Assembly (NCBI GenBank): GCA_014529385.2 | Contig: CM043960.1 | Span: 24,900,896-24,964,895 of the forward strand | DNA: 64,000 nt | DNA from: Adiantum capillus-veneris | Taxonomy: Eukaryota; Streptophyta; Polypodiopsida; Polypodiales; Pteridaceae | Reading direction: 5' to 3' | In this document: piece after piece, positions 56,601-63,589 of the stretch | How positions within the stretch are numbered: position 1 is the stretch's first letter | Layout: each line of letters opens with the position of its first letter | The notes under the pieces: generated by a model | The model's input: the letters and a program-made list of their open reading frames with translations, nothing else | Told to the model about the DNA's origin: nothing | Database searches by the model: none | Position numbers and translations under genes: made by a program

Positions 56601-58843
56601 GTAGGTGAAGAGGTTGGAAGGTCAAGGAGCAAAGAGATATAAGCCATCCAAGGTAGATGGAAAGAGTACCAAATAAGCATCTTCTCTATTAAGACCACCA
56701 CCTCTACAGAGAGATACAAACCTCCTTGCATGGTCGTCTACATCTTCTAAGGAGAGTCCCTTGAAAGTAGGAAACTTGATGTTTACCTTGGCCAAAACAC
56801 TGGTCAACTCCTCCATGGCCTCTTGCTCACGAGCCTGTTGCTCAGTAGCTTGCTGTAACAAAATGGGAGAGAGCTTTACTGGGGAAGGCGACCTGGAAGA
56901 GATGGAGGAATGGATGATGCCGTATGTGGAGGTATGGGTGATAGGATTGGTGGACTTCTACTAGGTACCAAGGGTTGATGCTTCTGTTATAGTACTTCAG
57001 AGGACTCAGTAGTGCGCTTTGACGCTCTAATGACCACCTTGTATGTGGCATGCAGTAACCACAAACCCAACCAAGCTTTGGACAAGAAGACCTTTAACTG
57101 GCTGAACACCGGTCTAGACTCTACTAGACCAAGGCGAGTGACTAGACCACCTGGCTGGACCAAGGACGAGGAAGGACTAGACCAGGCCGAGAGAAGACTA
57201 GACAAGCAAGGCGAGGGACTACGTCAGCTAGACTAAGTTGTCTAGGGTGAAACTGGACCAGACCAGCAGGCTGCATTGTGCAAGGCGAAGTAGGCAAGAC
57301 TAGGTAAAAACCAGCTAGCTCCTTGATTTGTACCTCAACAGAGAATGAGACTTCAGTTGAGCTCCCACCGCGCGTGCCAAAAATGAGAGCACCTGTAGCG
57401 TGGATAGTGTCGTGCTCTCTACAATGGGTGCTCCTTAGTGCAATGTACGTGACATCTCACTCAAAACAGAATGAAAACACAGGAAACAACAGATAACAGC
57501 AAATCAACACAGAGACACAGCAGCAAACCAGACATATGGACTCGACTATCTCAAAGGAACCAATACAGATTCTCGTGTGGCAGCACACTCAGCTCCAGCC
57601 CATAACTCACAGGTACAATGGGGGTGTCGAGGCTCAGATGTGCAGGGATGGTGCAGACGTGCTGTGTATAGACTCACTCCTCAAGACGACGACGCTGGAC
57701 CATATATGAAGAAGATGATAATGATGACCCCACGGCTACTACTCATATGTCCAACCATAAAGAGCCACTAACGGCTCATAAATGGCAGCCATCTAAGTCT
57801 ATCTCCAACTTGAGTGGTGGTGGTGGTGACCTGGCCACGATGTCCACTGGACCACCGTCCGTATCCCTGCCACGTGTCAATGCCCAGCCCAAGGAGTCCG
57901 TCCAGTGTGAACTAGACCAGACCAACTGTACTAACTGTGTCCTATGAAAGTGACATTGTAGCCTACTACACTTACTCAATTGTGGGATCTTGGTCCTTCT
58001 GTTAGGCAAGGATGTCCTTTAAGTACCATGTTGTATGCTATTGCCACTCATCCTCTATTGCTTTATTTGGACGGCATCTGGTCAATTACATAGATTGGAA
58101 CTACCATCTCGCGATCATTTTGTGGCACAAGCATATGCTGATGATTCCATGTTTAGACCCAAAAATCAACCAGATGATGTTCGATGTAACATGGAAGCGA
58201 TGTTCGATGTAACATGGAAGCCTCGCACATTTATGGGTCAGCTGCTAGTTTGCATGTTAACTTCCAAAAATCTAAACTTTGGCCATTGCATCAGATGGAT
58301 TGGCATTCTATATTATGGCAAGGTGAGATGTTGAAGCCGGATCAGCTTGTGCGGTATCATGGATACTTTTGGCTTGGCCAGCGAACAATGCCAAATGTTT
58401 GGATTGGGTTGAGCATAAAATTAGGTCTTGGACATTGTCTACCTGGCCACTACACGTACGTCTCAGAATAGTGCACTCCATTTTGATGGCATACATGCAG
58501 TTTTTTCTACCATTGTTGCATTGGCCACCTCGTCGTCTTCGTGCTTTCATGTCTCGGATTTTGGACCATTTTCAATCTACTTGGTCCCACATAGAAGGGT
58601 TGCGACTACTCGCTACAGATAAACTATGTACACCAAAGCATTGTGGTTATCTGAATATTTTACATTTGTTATTGCAAGGAAGGCCATGTTGTTATTGGTA
58701 CTAGTGGAACAAAAACATCCATAGACGCTGATGTTTTCTTTTTGGCGTTCTCATGCAGTTTCTAAACCTACATTTGGTCATTGGCATCCTTTATACTTGG
58801 ATGTGGTTTTTGGAAAATTTGAAGCTAGTCGTCGTGGCATGGT

Positions 58844-58896
<53 letters not shown>

Positions 58897-61321
58897 GAAG
58901 CTTGCACCTCGATAACTCAAGAGGCGAATAATACAAGATACTCAATGAATGGAGTCTAGCAACACAGATTAAGTGTGCTAGTGTAGGTCGAAAAAATACC
59001 CTGACACAAAAAATTCAAAAGTGGGGAAAAAACACAAATAGAAAGTCTATATATGCCTAGATTCCCTACCAGGAGGGTGAAAGGGTGGCCAATCTACAAC
59101 CAACCAAGGACTTGAGTGAACGTGTGAGAGTAGGGAAGCATATGTGAAAGCATTTGGAAGGTGAACATGAAGCTCTAATATAATAAATTATGGCACTTGA
59201 AACAAAGCTCTCCATAGTAGCATGAAAATTTAGGAGGCTTTGGAGCAGATGAAACTTAAACACGCAAGGGCAAAAGAGGCATCAAACATCCTCATAGGAG
59301 GGTTCCAACTAACCCTAAATGAGAAAGATAACCACAATTCAGATTTAGCTGCAACATAGAACAAAGAGACAAGGCTCACAACAACGTAATTGTCATCGGA
59401 TAAGGCTATTGCAGCTCAACAACATGAAGGTTGGAGCTCGTAAATAGATTGCGAGCTAATCTCAAGGTGCATCTTCAAGCAGCACACGATATTGGGAAGC
59501 AAACAATCCACTCCCTACAACCAGAAGGAGGATAATGACCGAGGAATTCTTGTAGATAAAACTAGAGTGGACCACTTGACGATAGATCTCATACAATGCC
59601 ATGTGAAAGCCAGTGGACTCGACACAGTTTTAAGTCACATCTCAAGGCCAAACTAAGTTGATTAACAACAAAAATGATATGTGCAATAATTAGGAATGAT
59701 ACAAGCAAAAATACCACCAAGGAGGGGTCAATTTTGATGAGAAGGGTAGTTGTGGGGTAGATCTCATAAAAAGCAGCCTCCAATGGGCTGAAAAAATCCA
59801 GCTAAGTTTGTGTTTTTGTAGGTAGAGGAAAGAACCACCCTTGTCAAGTACAACACAAGCCAATAAGGAGGGATGGGCAAGAAAAAATAGGTAAAAACAA
59901 AACAATGAATGTGGCGACAAAGAACTAGAATAAGAGTGCACAATGAGTACTCAAATTGATTGATGAATGAATCCTAAAGGTCACTTAATTGGTGGTGCAA
60001 GGGACCTCGAGAAATGAAAAGAGGGGGCACCCTAGTTTAGACCAGGAATAGGTGCCACATCATCAGTAATGGACTAAATGTCCTAATGGTGATCCAAGAG
60101 AACAATGGACCCAACTAGGTAAAATGCATACGCAAGGCCAAATTGGACCAAACTAGGTAAAATGCATCCGCAAGGCCAAATTTTCCATAAGATACAACCT
60201 AATATGCCACCATCTGTTCATGACATATCTCCAACAAAAACAAGATATAAACTAAAACAAGAATCTAGAACAGTGAGAGAAGATATAAAATGGTGAACAT
60301 ACAACATACTTAAAACACAATCTTTACGAGTTGACACTGTGTGGCTTTACTTCACTGCTTGTCCAAAAGTAAAAATGACAAATCTTTACCTTTATCATGG
60401 ATAGCCGGGCTGCCCTTATATCATCTCACCTAAGAGTAGGACAGCATCATCCAGGTTTTTTCTATATGCTGTCTAGTGTCTCCTATGCTCTCACGTTGTC
60501 GATAGGAGCAGGACCAAGAGTCCCACTCTCCCCTCAAAGTGTCCGTTCAAGTTTTCATTTAATTGCCATCTAAAATTTAGCCTCGCCTAGCAATGCTATT
60601 TTCACCGTATGCACAAAAAGAGGTACTTTAGCAGTGTGAGAATGGATCAACCTTCTATAAAAATGCCAAAAGGAAGCTCCTTCTAAAATCAAACTTAAAC
60701 GCCTAGATGAATCCAACAAAAGCACACATTCACTTTTATAGTAGGTTAGTAGATTGCTTGGACTCATGATATGATCCACAACAATGTAATCATCAGTTAG
60801 ACTTGACAAAATACTATTGGCATCCCCAACTACTAATGCCATTTGATGAGTATGACACTCAACCAAGTGTTTCACAGGATAATTATGCAATTAACTTTAC
60901 TTTATTTATGTTTATTCAAAAACTGCGATGCAAAACTTCATCAGACATATTTACAGCAACCTCTAATTTCTTGGCAAATTTTTTGCTCCCGCAGTAATCT
61001 ACCTTTAGAAATGTGCAGCATTGCAATGTGCATCCCAGACACATAGTGAGACATGACCATGCAGATGCACATACATACACAACTCAGTCATATTGCCCCA
61101 GCAAACTCACTCTTTAACCTGATTGCTCCAGATTATACAAAGAAGCAGACCTTGTTTTACAACCACGCGGCAAAACATGCATTAATGTATCCATACAGCA
61201 ACCAAGTTTTCACAGTACTTATAGTTTTCTTAGAGTTCTATCCGTACTAATCTAATGAACCACAGTGAACAACACGTCAGACGGCATCGAAGCAACTGAT
61301 GCTCATCGAGGCATCTGTAGC

Positions 61322-61370
<49 letters not shown>

Positions 61371-61716
61371 CTGCTCCGTGTATGATGATGAATCGCTCTG
61401 TGCATATGCTATTTCCTTGTAGTTCAAGTACTTCCGGCACAAGGGGTGCCCCATCTCCTCTGCTCCAGTCCATATTGATGGGCGTATTGCAAGAAGCGTT
61501 CATGGACTGGCTCAATTGTCGACAAGTTGTCGATAATTTTTCTACGTTGATGGATTCGAACTCATCTTTGTGGGTGATTGCAGCTCCCCCTGAAAAGAAG
61601 ATGAGGGTTAGCTGTACTCAGGAACATCGGCTCTCTCTCTCTCTCTCTCAGCCAGCCAGCAGGTACGTACCCATCTTCACAATGCAGCGTAATGCTTGAC
61701 CTTGCGGGCTTTCCAT
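33353..61716 (-). CDS. IPK: Isopentenyl phosphate kinase (exons 1-5 of a longer gene)
   Basis: IPK phosphorylates isopentenyl phosphate to isopentenyl diphosphate with ATP and feeds cytosolic isoprenoid synthesis. Coding exons on the minus strand are 61,671-61,716, 61,371-61,589, 33,685-33,782, 33,520-33,562 and 33,353-33,414. All junctions are GT-AG and all phases agree, giving 156 codons without a stop. Visible motifs: '[16 protein letters not shown]' (the glycine-rich ATP loop of amino-acid-kinase-fold enzymes), '[17 protein letters not shown]' with the conserved His-Gly-Ala-Gly, '[20 protein letters not shown]', '[14 protein letters not shown]' and '[17 protein letters not shown]'. The family has about 320-330 residues, so the C-terminal half (more exons) is not here. 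Intron 2 is 27,588 bp and full of transposons. Whether the gene is still functional cannot be told. Confidence 0.88.
33415..33975. other. IPK introns 3-4 and start of the giant intron
   Basis: Short introns of 105 bp (33,415-33,519) and 122 bp (33,563-33,684) separate exons 3 to 5. Left of 33,353 the region 33,079-33,352 has no convincing IPK exon. From 33,783 onward is the 3' part of intron 2. Confidence 0.7.
33976..34360. repeat. 191-bp diverged tandem duplication in IPK intron 2
   Basis: Two units with about 191-bp spacing share 'TAATTATATGTAGAC', 'CCATAATGGAGGGTTAGAAT' and 'GGCAGAAAGATCTGAAC'. Substitutions and small indels separate them. No coding or transposon ends are seen. Confidence 0.8.
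34361..35595. other. IPK intron 2, nothing recognised
   Basis: AT-rich sequence without a conserved frame, repeat or element end that I can identify. Confidence 0.5.
35596..37594 (+). mobile_element. LINE copy 2, internally deleted
   Basis: The 5' part holds an ORF1-like start. The frame 35,727-36,200 passes a poly-C tract and reads '[15 protein letters not shown]', then '[20 protein letters not shown]' and '[11 protein letters not shown]', the beginning of plant LINE ORF1 proteins. The 3' part from about 36,840 encodes the zf-RVT end of ORF2 ('[14 protein letters not shown]', '[14 protein letters not shown]'). The endonuclease and RT core between them are missing. The end 'AACTAATAGAAGGATC' plus a short A tail matches copy 0. 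The 5' boundary is approximate. Confidence 0.72.
35839..35868. repeat. Poly-C run of 30
   Basis: An uninterrupted C30 inside the LINE 5' region. Long homopolymers are prone to sequencing and assembly length error. Confidence 0.95.
37595..41090 (-). mobile_element. Penelope-like RT element remnant (Naiad/Chlamys-like)
   Basis: Broken minus-strand frames carry a retroelement unlike LINE or LTR types. At about 38,090-38,160 one reads '[18 protein letters not shown]'. Near 37,880-37,930 comes '[16 protein letters not shown]' followed by '[17 protein letters not shown]'. Near 37,690-37,740 comes '[17 protein letters not shown]', which fits RT motif A. This DKA-x-N...CK, then K-x-H-K-x-x-x-x-R-x-I, then D...Y-x-N-I order is what I associate with Penelope-like elements of the Naiad/Chlamys group. 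The RT is cut at motif A by the end of LINE copy 2. Further frames at 39,739-40,651 may be its N-terminal part. No GIY-YIG domain was seen. Confidence 0.5.
39024..39721 (-). mobile_element. hAT-type MITE C1 with 8-bp target duplication
   Basis: The element 39,032-39,713 (682 bp) is flanked by gagataag on both sides. The ends are CATAGTTACCCGGAACG and, reversed, TAGAGTTACTGGGGAACG. GC-rich subterminal arrays of GTTCCGG/CCGGAAC surround an AT-richer core with a GAGAG tract and the palindrome ATTAGAGTC...GACTCTAAT. There is no transposase. It is the reverse orientation of C2. Confidence 0.88.
41091..43490. other. IPK intron 2, AT-rich, diverged repeat at 41,290-41,690
   Basis: No coding frame is recognisable. 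Bases 41,290-41,690 are homologous to 46,036-46,390, sharing 'CAAGACAACAGATATGTTAG', 'ATAAGAATGAGGT' and 'GTTGTTATCCATGT'. The pair may be an old unclassified repeat or a segmental duplication within the intron. Confidence 0.6.
43491..44185 (+). other. Low-complexity GCAGATTTCAG-rich stretch
   Basis: A 173-codon open frame at 43,661-44,182 is rich in Gln, Ser and Arg and built from short repeats (GCAGATT, TTTCAG, CCTAGCGTTTT). It has no recognisable domain. It may be a retroelement leader rather than a protein gene. MITE C2 interrupts its right side. Confidence 0.4.
44186..44927 (+). mobile_element. hAT-type MITE C2 with 8-bp target duplication
   Basis: The element 44,194-44,919 (726 bp) is flanked by gaccactc on both sides. 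The ends are CAGAGTTACCGGGGAACG and, reversed, CATAGTTACCCGGAACG. The interior is the reverse complement of C1, with a longer (CT)n tract at 44,642-44,685. The 8-bp duplication and CA-start termini fit the hAT superfamily. Confidence 0.9.
44928..45499. other. Intronic stretch, nothing recognised
   Basis: No element end or conserved frame was identified between MITE C2 and the LTR fragment that follows. Confidence 0.45.
45500..45897 (+). mobile_element. S4: G2-family LTR fragment
   Basis: It matches the 3' part of S2 and the reverse complement of the G2 LTR. Landmarks are 'CTGCTGACGTGGCAG', the LTR core at 45,723-45,748, and the end GGTGCCCGTCTTGTGACA. The 5' part of the LTR is missing. Confidence 0.75.
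45898..46689. repeat. Diverged repeat (partner of 41,290-41,690) and flanks
   Basis: Bases 46,036-46,390 pair with 41,290-41,690 as direct repeats about 4.7 kb apart. The remainder shows nothing recognisable. Confidence 0.6.
46690..47452. repeat. Tandem duplications in IPK intron 2
   Basis: An older duplication pairs about 46,690-46,915 with 46,930-47,170, sharing 'GAACTATCAGCCCAG' and 'CATTCC...ATGAGAGTAG'. A young one repeats a 152-bp unit at 47,149-47,300 and 47,301-47,452 with only a few differences. A CCAAAG(C) hexamer run is at 47,060-47,090. Confidence 0.88.
47453..49080. other. IPK intron 2, nothing recognised
   Basis: AT-rich, no conserved frame or element termini seen. Confidence 0.5.
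49081..49540 (-). pseudogene. LINE ORF2 C-terminal remnant, reverse strand
   Basis: Overlapping broken minus-strand frames read '[19 protein letters not shown]' and '[15 protein letters not shown]'. This is the G-G-L-x-I-x-D motif and following helix found downstream of RT in plant L1-type ORF2. It points away from LINE copy 3, which starts about 350 bp further on the other strand. Confidence 0.65.
49541..49900. other. Spacer before LINE copy 3
   Basis: No conserved frame. It includes a short GTGGGTGGGTGGG run at about 49,665-49,682. The 5' UTR of LINE copy 3 may begin here. Confidence 0.4.
49940..51117 (+). pseudogene. LINE copy 3 ORF1-like nucleic-acid-binding protein
   Basis: The 257-codon frame 50,344-51,117 reads '[18 protein letters not shown]' at its start (just before its first Met), the end of a DUF4283-like domain. 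Then comes '[16 protein letters not shown]'-type zinc knuckle, in which the last Cys is Phe. A Ser/Lys-rich C terminus follows. Upstream frames from 49,940 supply more of the domain, broken by stops. Such proteins bind the LINE RNA. Confidence 0.65.
51380..51814 (+). pseudogene. LINE copy 3 APE-type endonuclease fragment
   Basis: A 144-codon frame with '[18 protein letters not shown]' (the GDFN catalytic box), '[15 protein letters not shown]' (R-L-D-R-x-x) and 'LYDHFPLLF' near the end (S-D-H-x-P). These are the late motifs of the exonuclease-endonuclease-phosphatase fold that nicks target DNA. The earlier motifs are missing or out of frame. Confidence 0.78.
52020..53119 (+). pseudogene. LINE copy 3 RT, N-terminal part
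   Basis: Frames jump between phases. Recognisable pieces are '[20 protein letters not shown]' near 52,485-52,545, and '[16 protein letters not shown]' at 52,965-53,015, which holds the first palm Asp. A short local duplication around 'CTCATTGGCATCCTATTACGC' (two copies, 52,680-52,810) lies before it. The frame stops at the E insertion. Confidence 0.75.
53120..53697 (-). repeat. E 3' LTR
   Basis: 578 bp, starts TGTAGCGTGGATAGTG, ends GTAGCCTGCTATA. Its last 104 bp (53,594-53,697) also form the start of the tandem duplication, so a partial LTR copy lies at 55,238-55,341. Confidence 0.9.
53800..54612 (+). pseudogene. Captured DUF248 (PMT-type) methyltransferase fragment, copy 1
   Basis: The plus strand reads '[18 protein letters not shown]' (type II signal anchor), then an acidic stretch ('[20 protein letters not shown]' and, in a shifted frame, '[20 protein letters not shown]'). 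It then jumps to '[20 protein letters not shown]', '[15 protein letters not shown]', a stop, and '[18 protein letters not shown]'. The last part is the SAM-binding core of plant Golgi DUF248 methyltransferases (pectin-methylation family). About 200 residues between anchor region and core are deleted. It is antisense to gag. Confidence 0.82.
54613..54870. repeat. G-rich minisatellite in E, copy 1
   Basis: GGGGCGAGGGGTGGGTAGGG-type repeats starting immediately after the captured fragment, as in the other family members. Confidence 0.9.
55444..56256 (+). pseudogene. Captured DUF248 methyltransferase fragment, copy 2
   Basis: Same content as 53,800-54,612. The encoded acidic segment (113-codon frame at 55,582-55,923) is identical to copy 1, and the same stop follows the SAM-binding core. 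Confidence 0.82.
56257..56510. repeat. G-rich minisatellite in E, copy 2
   Basis: Second copy of the array, slightly different in unit number from 54,613-54,870. Confidence 0.9.
56640..57055 (-). pseudogene. E gag N-terminal remnant
   Basis: Minus-strand frames read '[15 protein letters not shown]' (57,030) and '[19 protein letters not shown]', '[19 protein letters not shown]' (56,622-56,861). This is the start of the TRG gag core. It stops after about 70 residues of the core, where a deletion fuses it to unrelated sequence. Protein from here could not form a complete capsid. Confidence 0.8.
57056..57393 (-). promoter_or_regulatory. E 5' leader and primer site region
   Basis: Leader repeats of GACTAGACC and GGACGAGG type occur at 57,110-57,260. 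Next to the LTR the minus strand reads GGTGCTCTCATTTTTGGC, with an extra T relative to A and N1. Confidence 0.6.
57394..57970 (-). repeat. E 5' LTR
   Basis: 577 bp, starts TGTAGCGTGGATAGTG, ends GTAGCCTACTACA, directly followed by the cttac duplication. Confidence 0.9.
57971..58845 (+). pseudogene. LINE copy 3 RT, C-terminal part
   Basis: RT resumes with '[20 protein letters not shown]' near 57,998. Then comes '[12 protein letters not shown]' near 58,120-58,155, which holds the catalytic Y-A-D-D. '[11 protein letters not shown]', '[20 protein letters not shown]' and '[16 protein letters not shown]' follow further on. The catalytic box is intact, but frameshifts break the frame at several places. 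Confidence 0.78.
58846..58893. repeat. (GA)n microsatellite
   Basis: About 48 bp of uninterrupted GA at the 3' end of the recognisable LINE copy 3. Confidence 0.95.
58894..61325. other. IPK intron 2, 5' part, nothing recognised
   Basis: No coding frame or element termini identified. A 42-bp tandem pair around 'ACTAGGTAAAATGCAT' is at 60,110-60,182. Confidence 0.5.
61326..61366. repeat. (GA)n microsatellite at the intron 2 donor of IPK
   Basis: On the sense strand the intron starts GTCAT and runs straight into (CT)n, so a dinucleotide tract lies within 6 bases of the 5' splice site. Confidence 0.9.
61371..61716 (-). CDS. IPK: IPK exons 1-2
   Basis: The ATG is at 61,714-61,716. Exon 1 codes for 15 residues and one base, then donor GTACGT (61,670 downward). 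Intron 1 is 81 bp and ends TTTTCAG. Exon 2 (61,371-61,589, 219 bp) has no stop and ends in the codon split that exon 3 completes as the Gly of HGAGSFGH. The start was chosen because it is the first ATG upstream of the CIVKMGG motif in this frame and gives the short N terminus usual for IPK. Confidence 0.88.
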
Positions 61717-62536
61717 GCTGCTCAGAATGCCAGTGCTCGTTGCAAATGCTTCGAAGTTGACAATCCCGCAGCTGGACGTCAATATTGTCTTTCTAAAACA
61801 AGCCTTGGAAGTTAGAGCAGAAGAGAGTTAAGGCTACGTTTGAAATGATTGGAGACCCACTCTCCCCATTTCTAAACGAATAGAAAACATTCGGCTATTG
61901 AAAATTACAGTTTTTCTTCCAAAACTATGCAAGTATTTGTAAAAATTGTAACTAAACAATGAGAAAAATTGCAAAAAAAAAAAACAAACACAGGTAAAAA
62001 CACAGTAGGTGCATTGTAAATTGTGTAAAGCGTTTCTATGAAGACTAGATTGGACCTCCTGCCTTCCCATGTCAATTATTGAAATCTTCTTTTGTTTTGA
62101 TTTTTTTTAAGGGGTCCCTTCGTTTCATAGCCTTGGTTGGCTTGACTTCCATTTCATTTTATCTATTTAGAATGCCAAAGTGAACTCTTGAGTGAGTGTT
62201 CGAAGAACTCTTTATGCCAAACATACACAAATCCCTTTAAGCCACTTCACAAGCAAAAAGTTTACAAACTAAACCATTTTTTTAAACTATGTTTATACTA
62301 TTTTCTTGTGGAATTTTTCCTTTTCACTCCGCTCTAAACCGGTTATTTTGAATTTGTAACCGGCTCAAAGATAAGCTAAGACACACTTTTACCAAACACT
62401 GCCTTCACCTTGTTGGCTTTTTAAAACAAGCTTTAGTAAAGAACGGAGTTAGGCATACATTTGATAAGAGTGAAATTTATTAAAGAACGGAGTAAGGCAT
62501 TCATTTGTTGATATGAGTGTACTTTACTTTGATATT
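61717..62536 (-). promoter_or_regulatory. IPK 5' flank
   Basis: Roughly 820 bp between the IPK start codon and the first copia LTR should contain its promoter and 5' UTR. I see AT-rich sequence and no single convincing TATA box. Confidence 0.4.
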
Positions 62537-62670
62537 TGTTGGGGATAAAGGTCATTAGGCCAATACCATCACATACTAACCGCTCACTAACCCCAATCTC
62601 ATTCTTTCTTATTGATAATATATTGAACAATAAAGAACTCACACATGGTGTGAGAATAAGCTCCATCAAA

Positions 62671-62728
<58 letters not shown>

Positions 62729-62754
62729 CCTTTCGCATGGCGCACTCATCAACA
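62537..62754 (+). repeat. Ty1/copia 5' LTR with (CT)n
   Basis: The LTR starts TGTTGGGGATAAAGG, ends CTCATCAACA, 218 bp, and includes about 55 bp of (CT)n at 62,670-62,725. A Met-tRNA primer site follows directly. Confidence 0.78.
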
Positions 62755-62771
62755 ATTGGTATCAGAGCCGG
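62755..62771 (+). promoter_or_regulatory. Copia primer binding site (Met-tRNA)
   Basis: ATTGGTATCAGAGCC immediately after the LTR. It marks the plus-strand copia element that begins at 62,537. Confidence 0.85.
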
Positions 62772-63138
62772 AGTGAAGGCCTTACATCATTGCAATGTCG
62801 TGGCGAAGAATGCGGTGCATGTGCAGAGAGAAAGAAGGAGAAAGAGAGAGAACACAAATTGTGAGGTGGAGCAGAGTGGCAAGAAGCAGCACTCATTCCT
62901 TATTCTTCTATGTATATAAAGAATAAGTGAGTAGGTCAATGAGGTGAATGGGCGATGGATAACGGACGTCCATCCTGGGGCAAGGCACATGATGCAGTTG
63001 CCTCAAGAACCTCCCACGTAAAGGCGAATGTGCCGATAAGTGGATCCTACTAAACTACTAATATGTACAAGAAAATAAATGAGAGGCTCTCTCGACCTAT
63101 GACCACTGGATCACTCACTCAATCTACAATAGCTCATT

Positions 63139-63302
63139 ACCTCCATATGTAAAACTTAGCCAGATTGATTGTCCTAAACTAATCGAGAAAAAGGATGAAA
63201 TGGCCAAGGTTCCTTATGTGTATGTTGTTGGTAGGTTGATGTATGCCATGATTGCTAGACGTCTAAACATTGCATTTGCAGTGGGAGTAGTTATCAAATA
63301 CA
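63139..63302 (+). pseudogene. Copia RT C-terminal fragment
   Basis: The plus strand reads 'MAKVPYVYVVGRLMYAMIAR' and 'LNIAFAVGVVIKYMSE'. This is the end of the copia RT domain (usually VPYASAVGSLMYAM...RPDI). The element between the primer site and here is largely deleted, leaving about 370 bp of leader-like sequence. Confidence 0.82.
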
Positions 63303-63498
63303 TGTCTGAAGGAGTACGAGCGGAAGTGCGACGCGAGAGGGAGTGCGAGAAGAAGAGCACGACGATATGGTGAACTCACTCTACTGTAATGTGTAGAGCA
63401 TAGTGAGTTCTTATTAGGTTTTTACAAAAGAATATGTGTACATACCTGGCGGCCCGCCCACTTACCTGGGCGACCACATTGGGCTTTATACCCCAACA
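63303..63498 (-). repeat. Copia 3' LTR, minus-strand element
   Basis: On the minus strand the LTR starts TGTTGGGGTATAAAGCCC directly after the purine tract AAAGTGGGAGGT (63,499-63,510). The start resembles that of the plus-strand LTR at 62,537. The far boundary abuts the RT fragment and is uncertain, because TGTCTGAA can belong to either. Confidence 0.7.
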
Positions 63499-63589
63499 AC
63501 CTCCCACTTAAAGTCCAATGTGGTACTTTAAGTGTGAGAGAAGCTACTATACAAGCTAATATACAAGAGATGTAGAGAAGTGATGTACT

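Larger units (their letters stand above)
55238..56735. repeat. 1,644-bp tandem duplication in E, second unit
   Basis: It repeats 53,594-55,091 and then continues into the gag N-terminal part. The junction at 55,237/55,238 joins a gag fragment (CCTTGCATGG) to LTR sequence (CCACGTGTCAC). Confidence 0.9.
53120..57970 (-). mobile_element. E: TRG-family LTR element with captured methyltransferase
   Basis: LTRs 53,120-53,697 and 57,394-57,970 are flanked by the perfect 5-mer cttac (53,115-53,119; 57,971-57,975) inside LINE RT. The interior keeps only the first part of gag, then G-rich arrays and a host methyltransferase fragment. The segment with hairpin, captured fragment and G-rich array is present twice in tandem. 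No protease or pol. Confidence 0.9.
49901..58845 (+). mobile_element. LINE copy 3 (ORF1, endonuclease, RT), split by E
   Basis: An L1-type element in sense orientation, unrelated in detail to copies 0-2. ORF1 gives way to an APE-type endonuclease at 51,380-51,814 and RT from about 52,020. E splits RT at 53,119 with the duplication cttac. RT resumes at 57,971 and ends near a (GA)n tract at 58,846. Stops and frameshifts occur throughout. The 5' edge is approximate and no poly-A tail is clear. Confidence 0.75.

Noticed and set aside
62787-62990. Minus-strand ORF near the copia LTR
   Set aside because: It lies in leader-like sequence between a primer site and a deleted interior, with no conserved motif.
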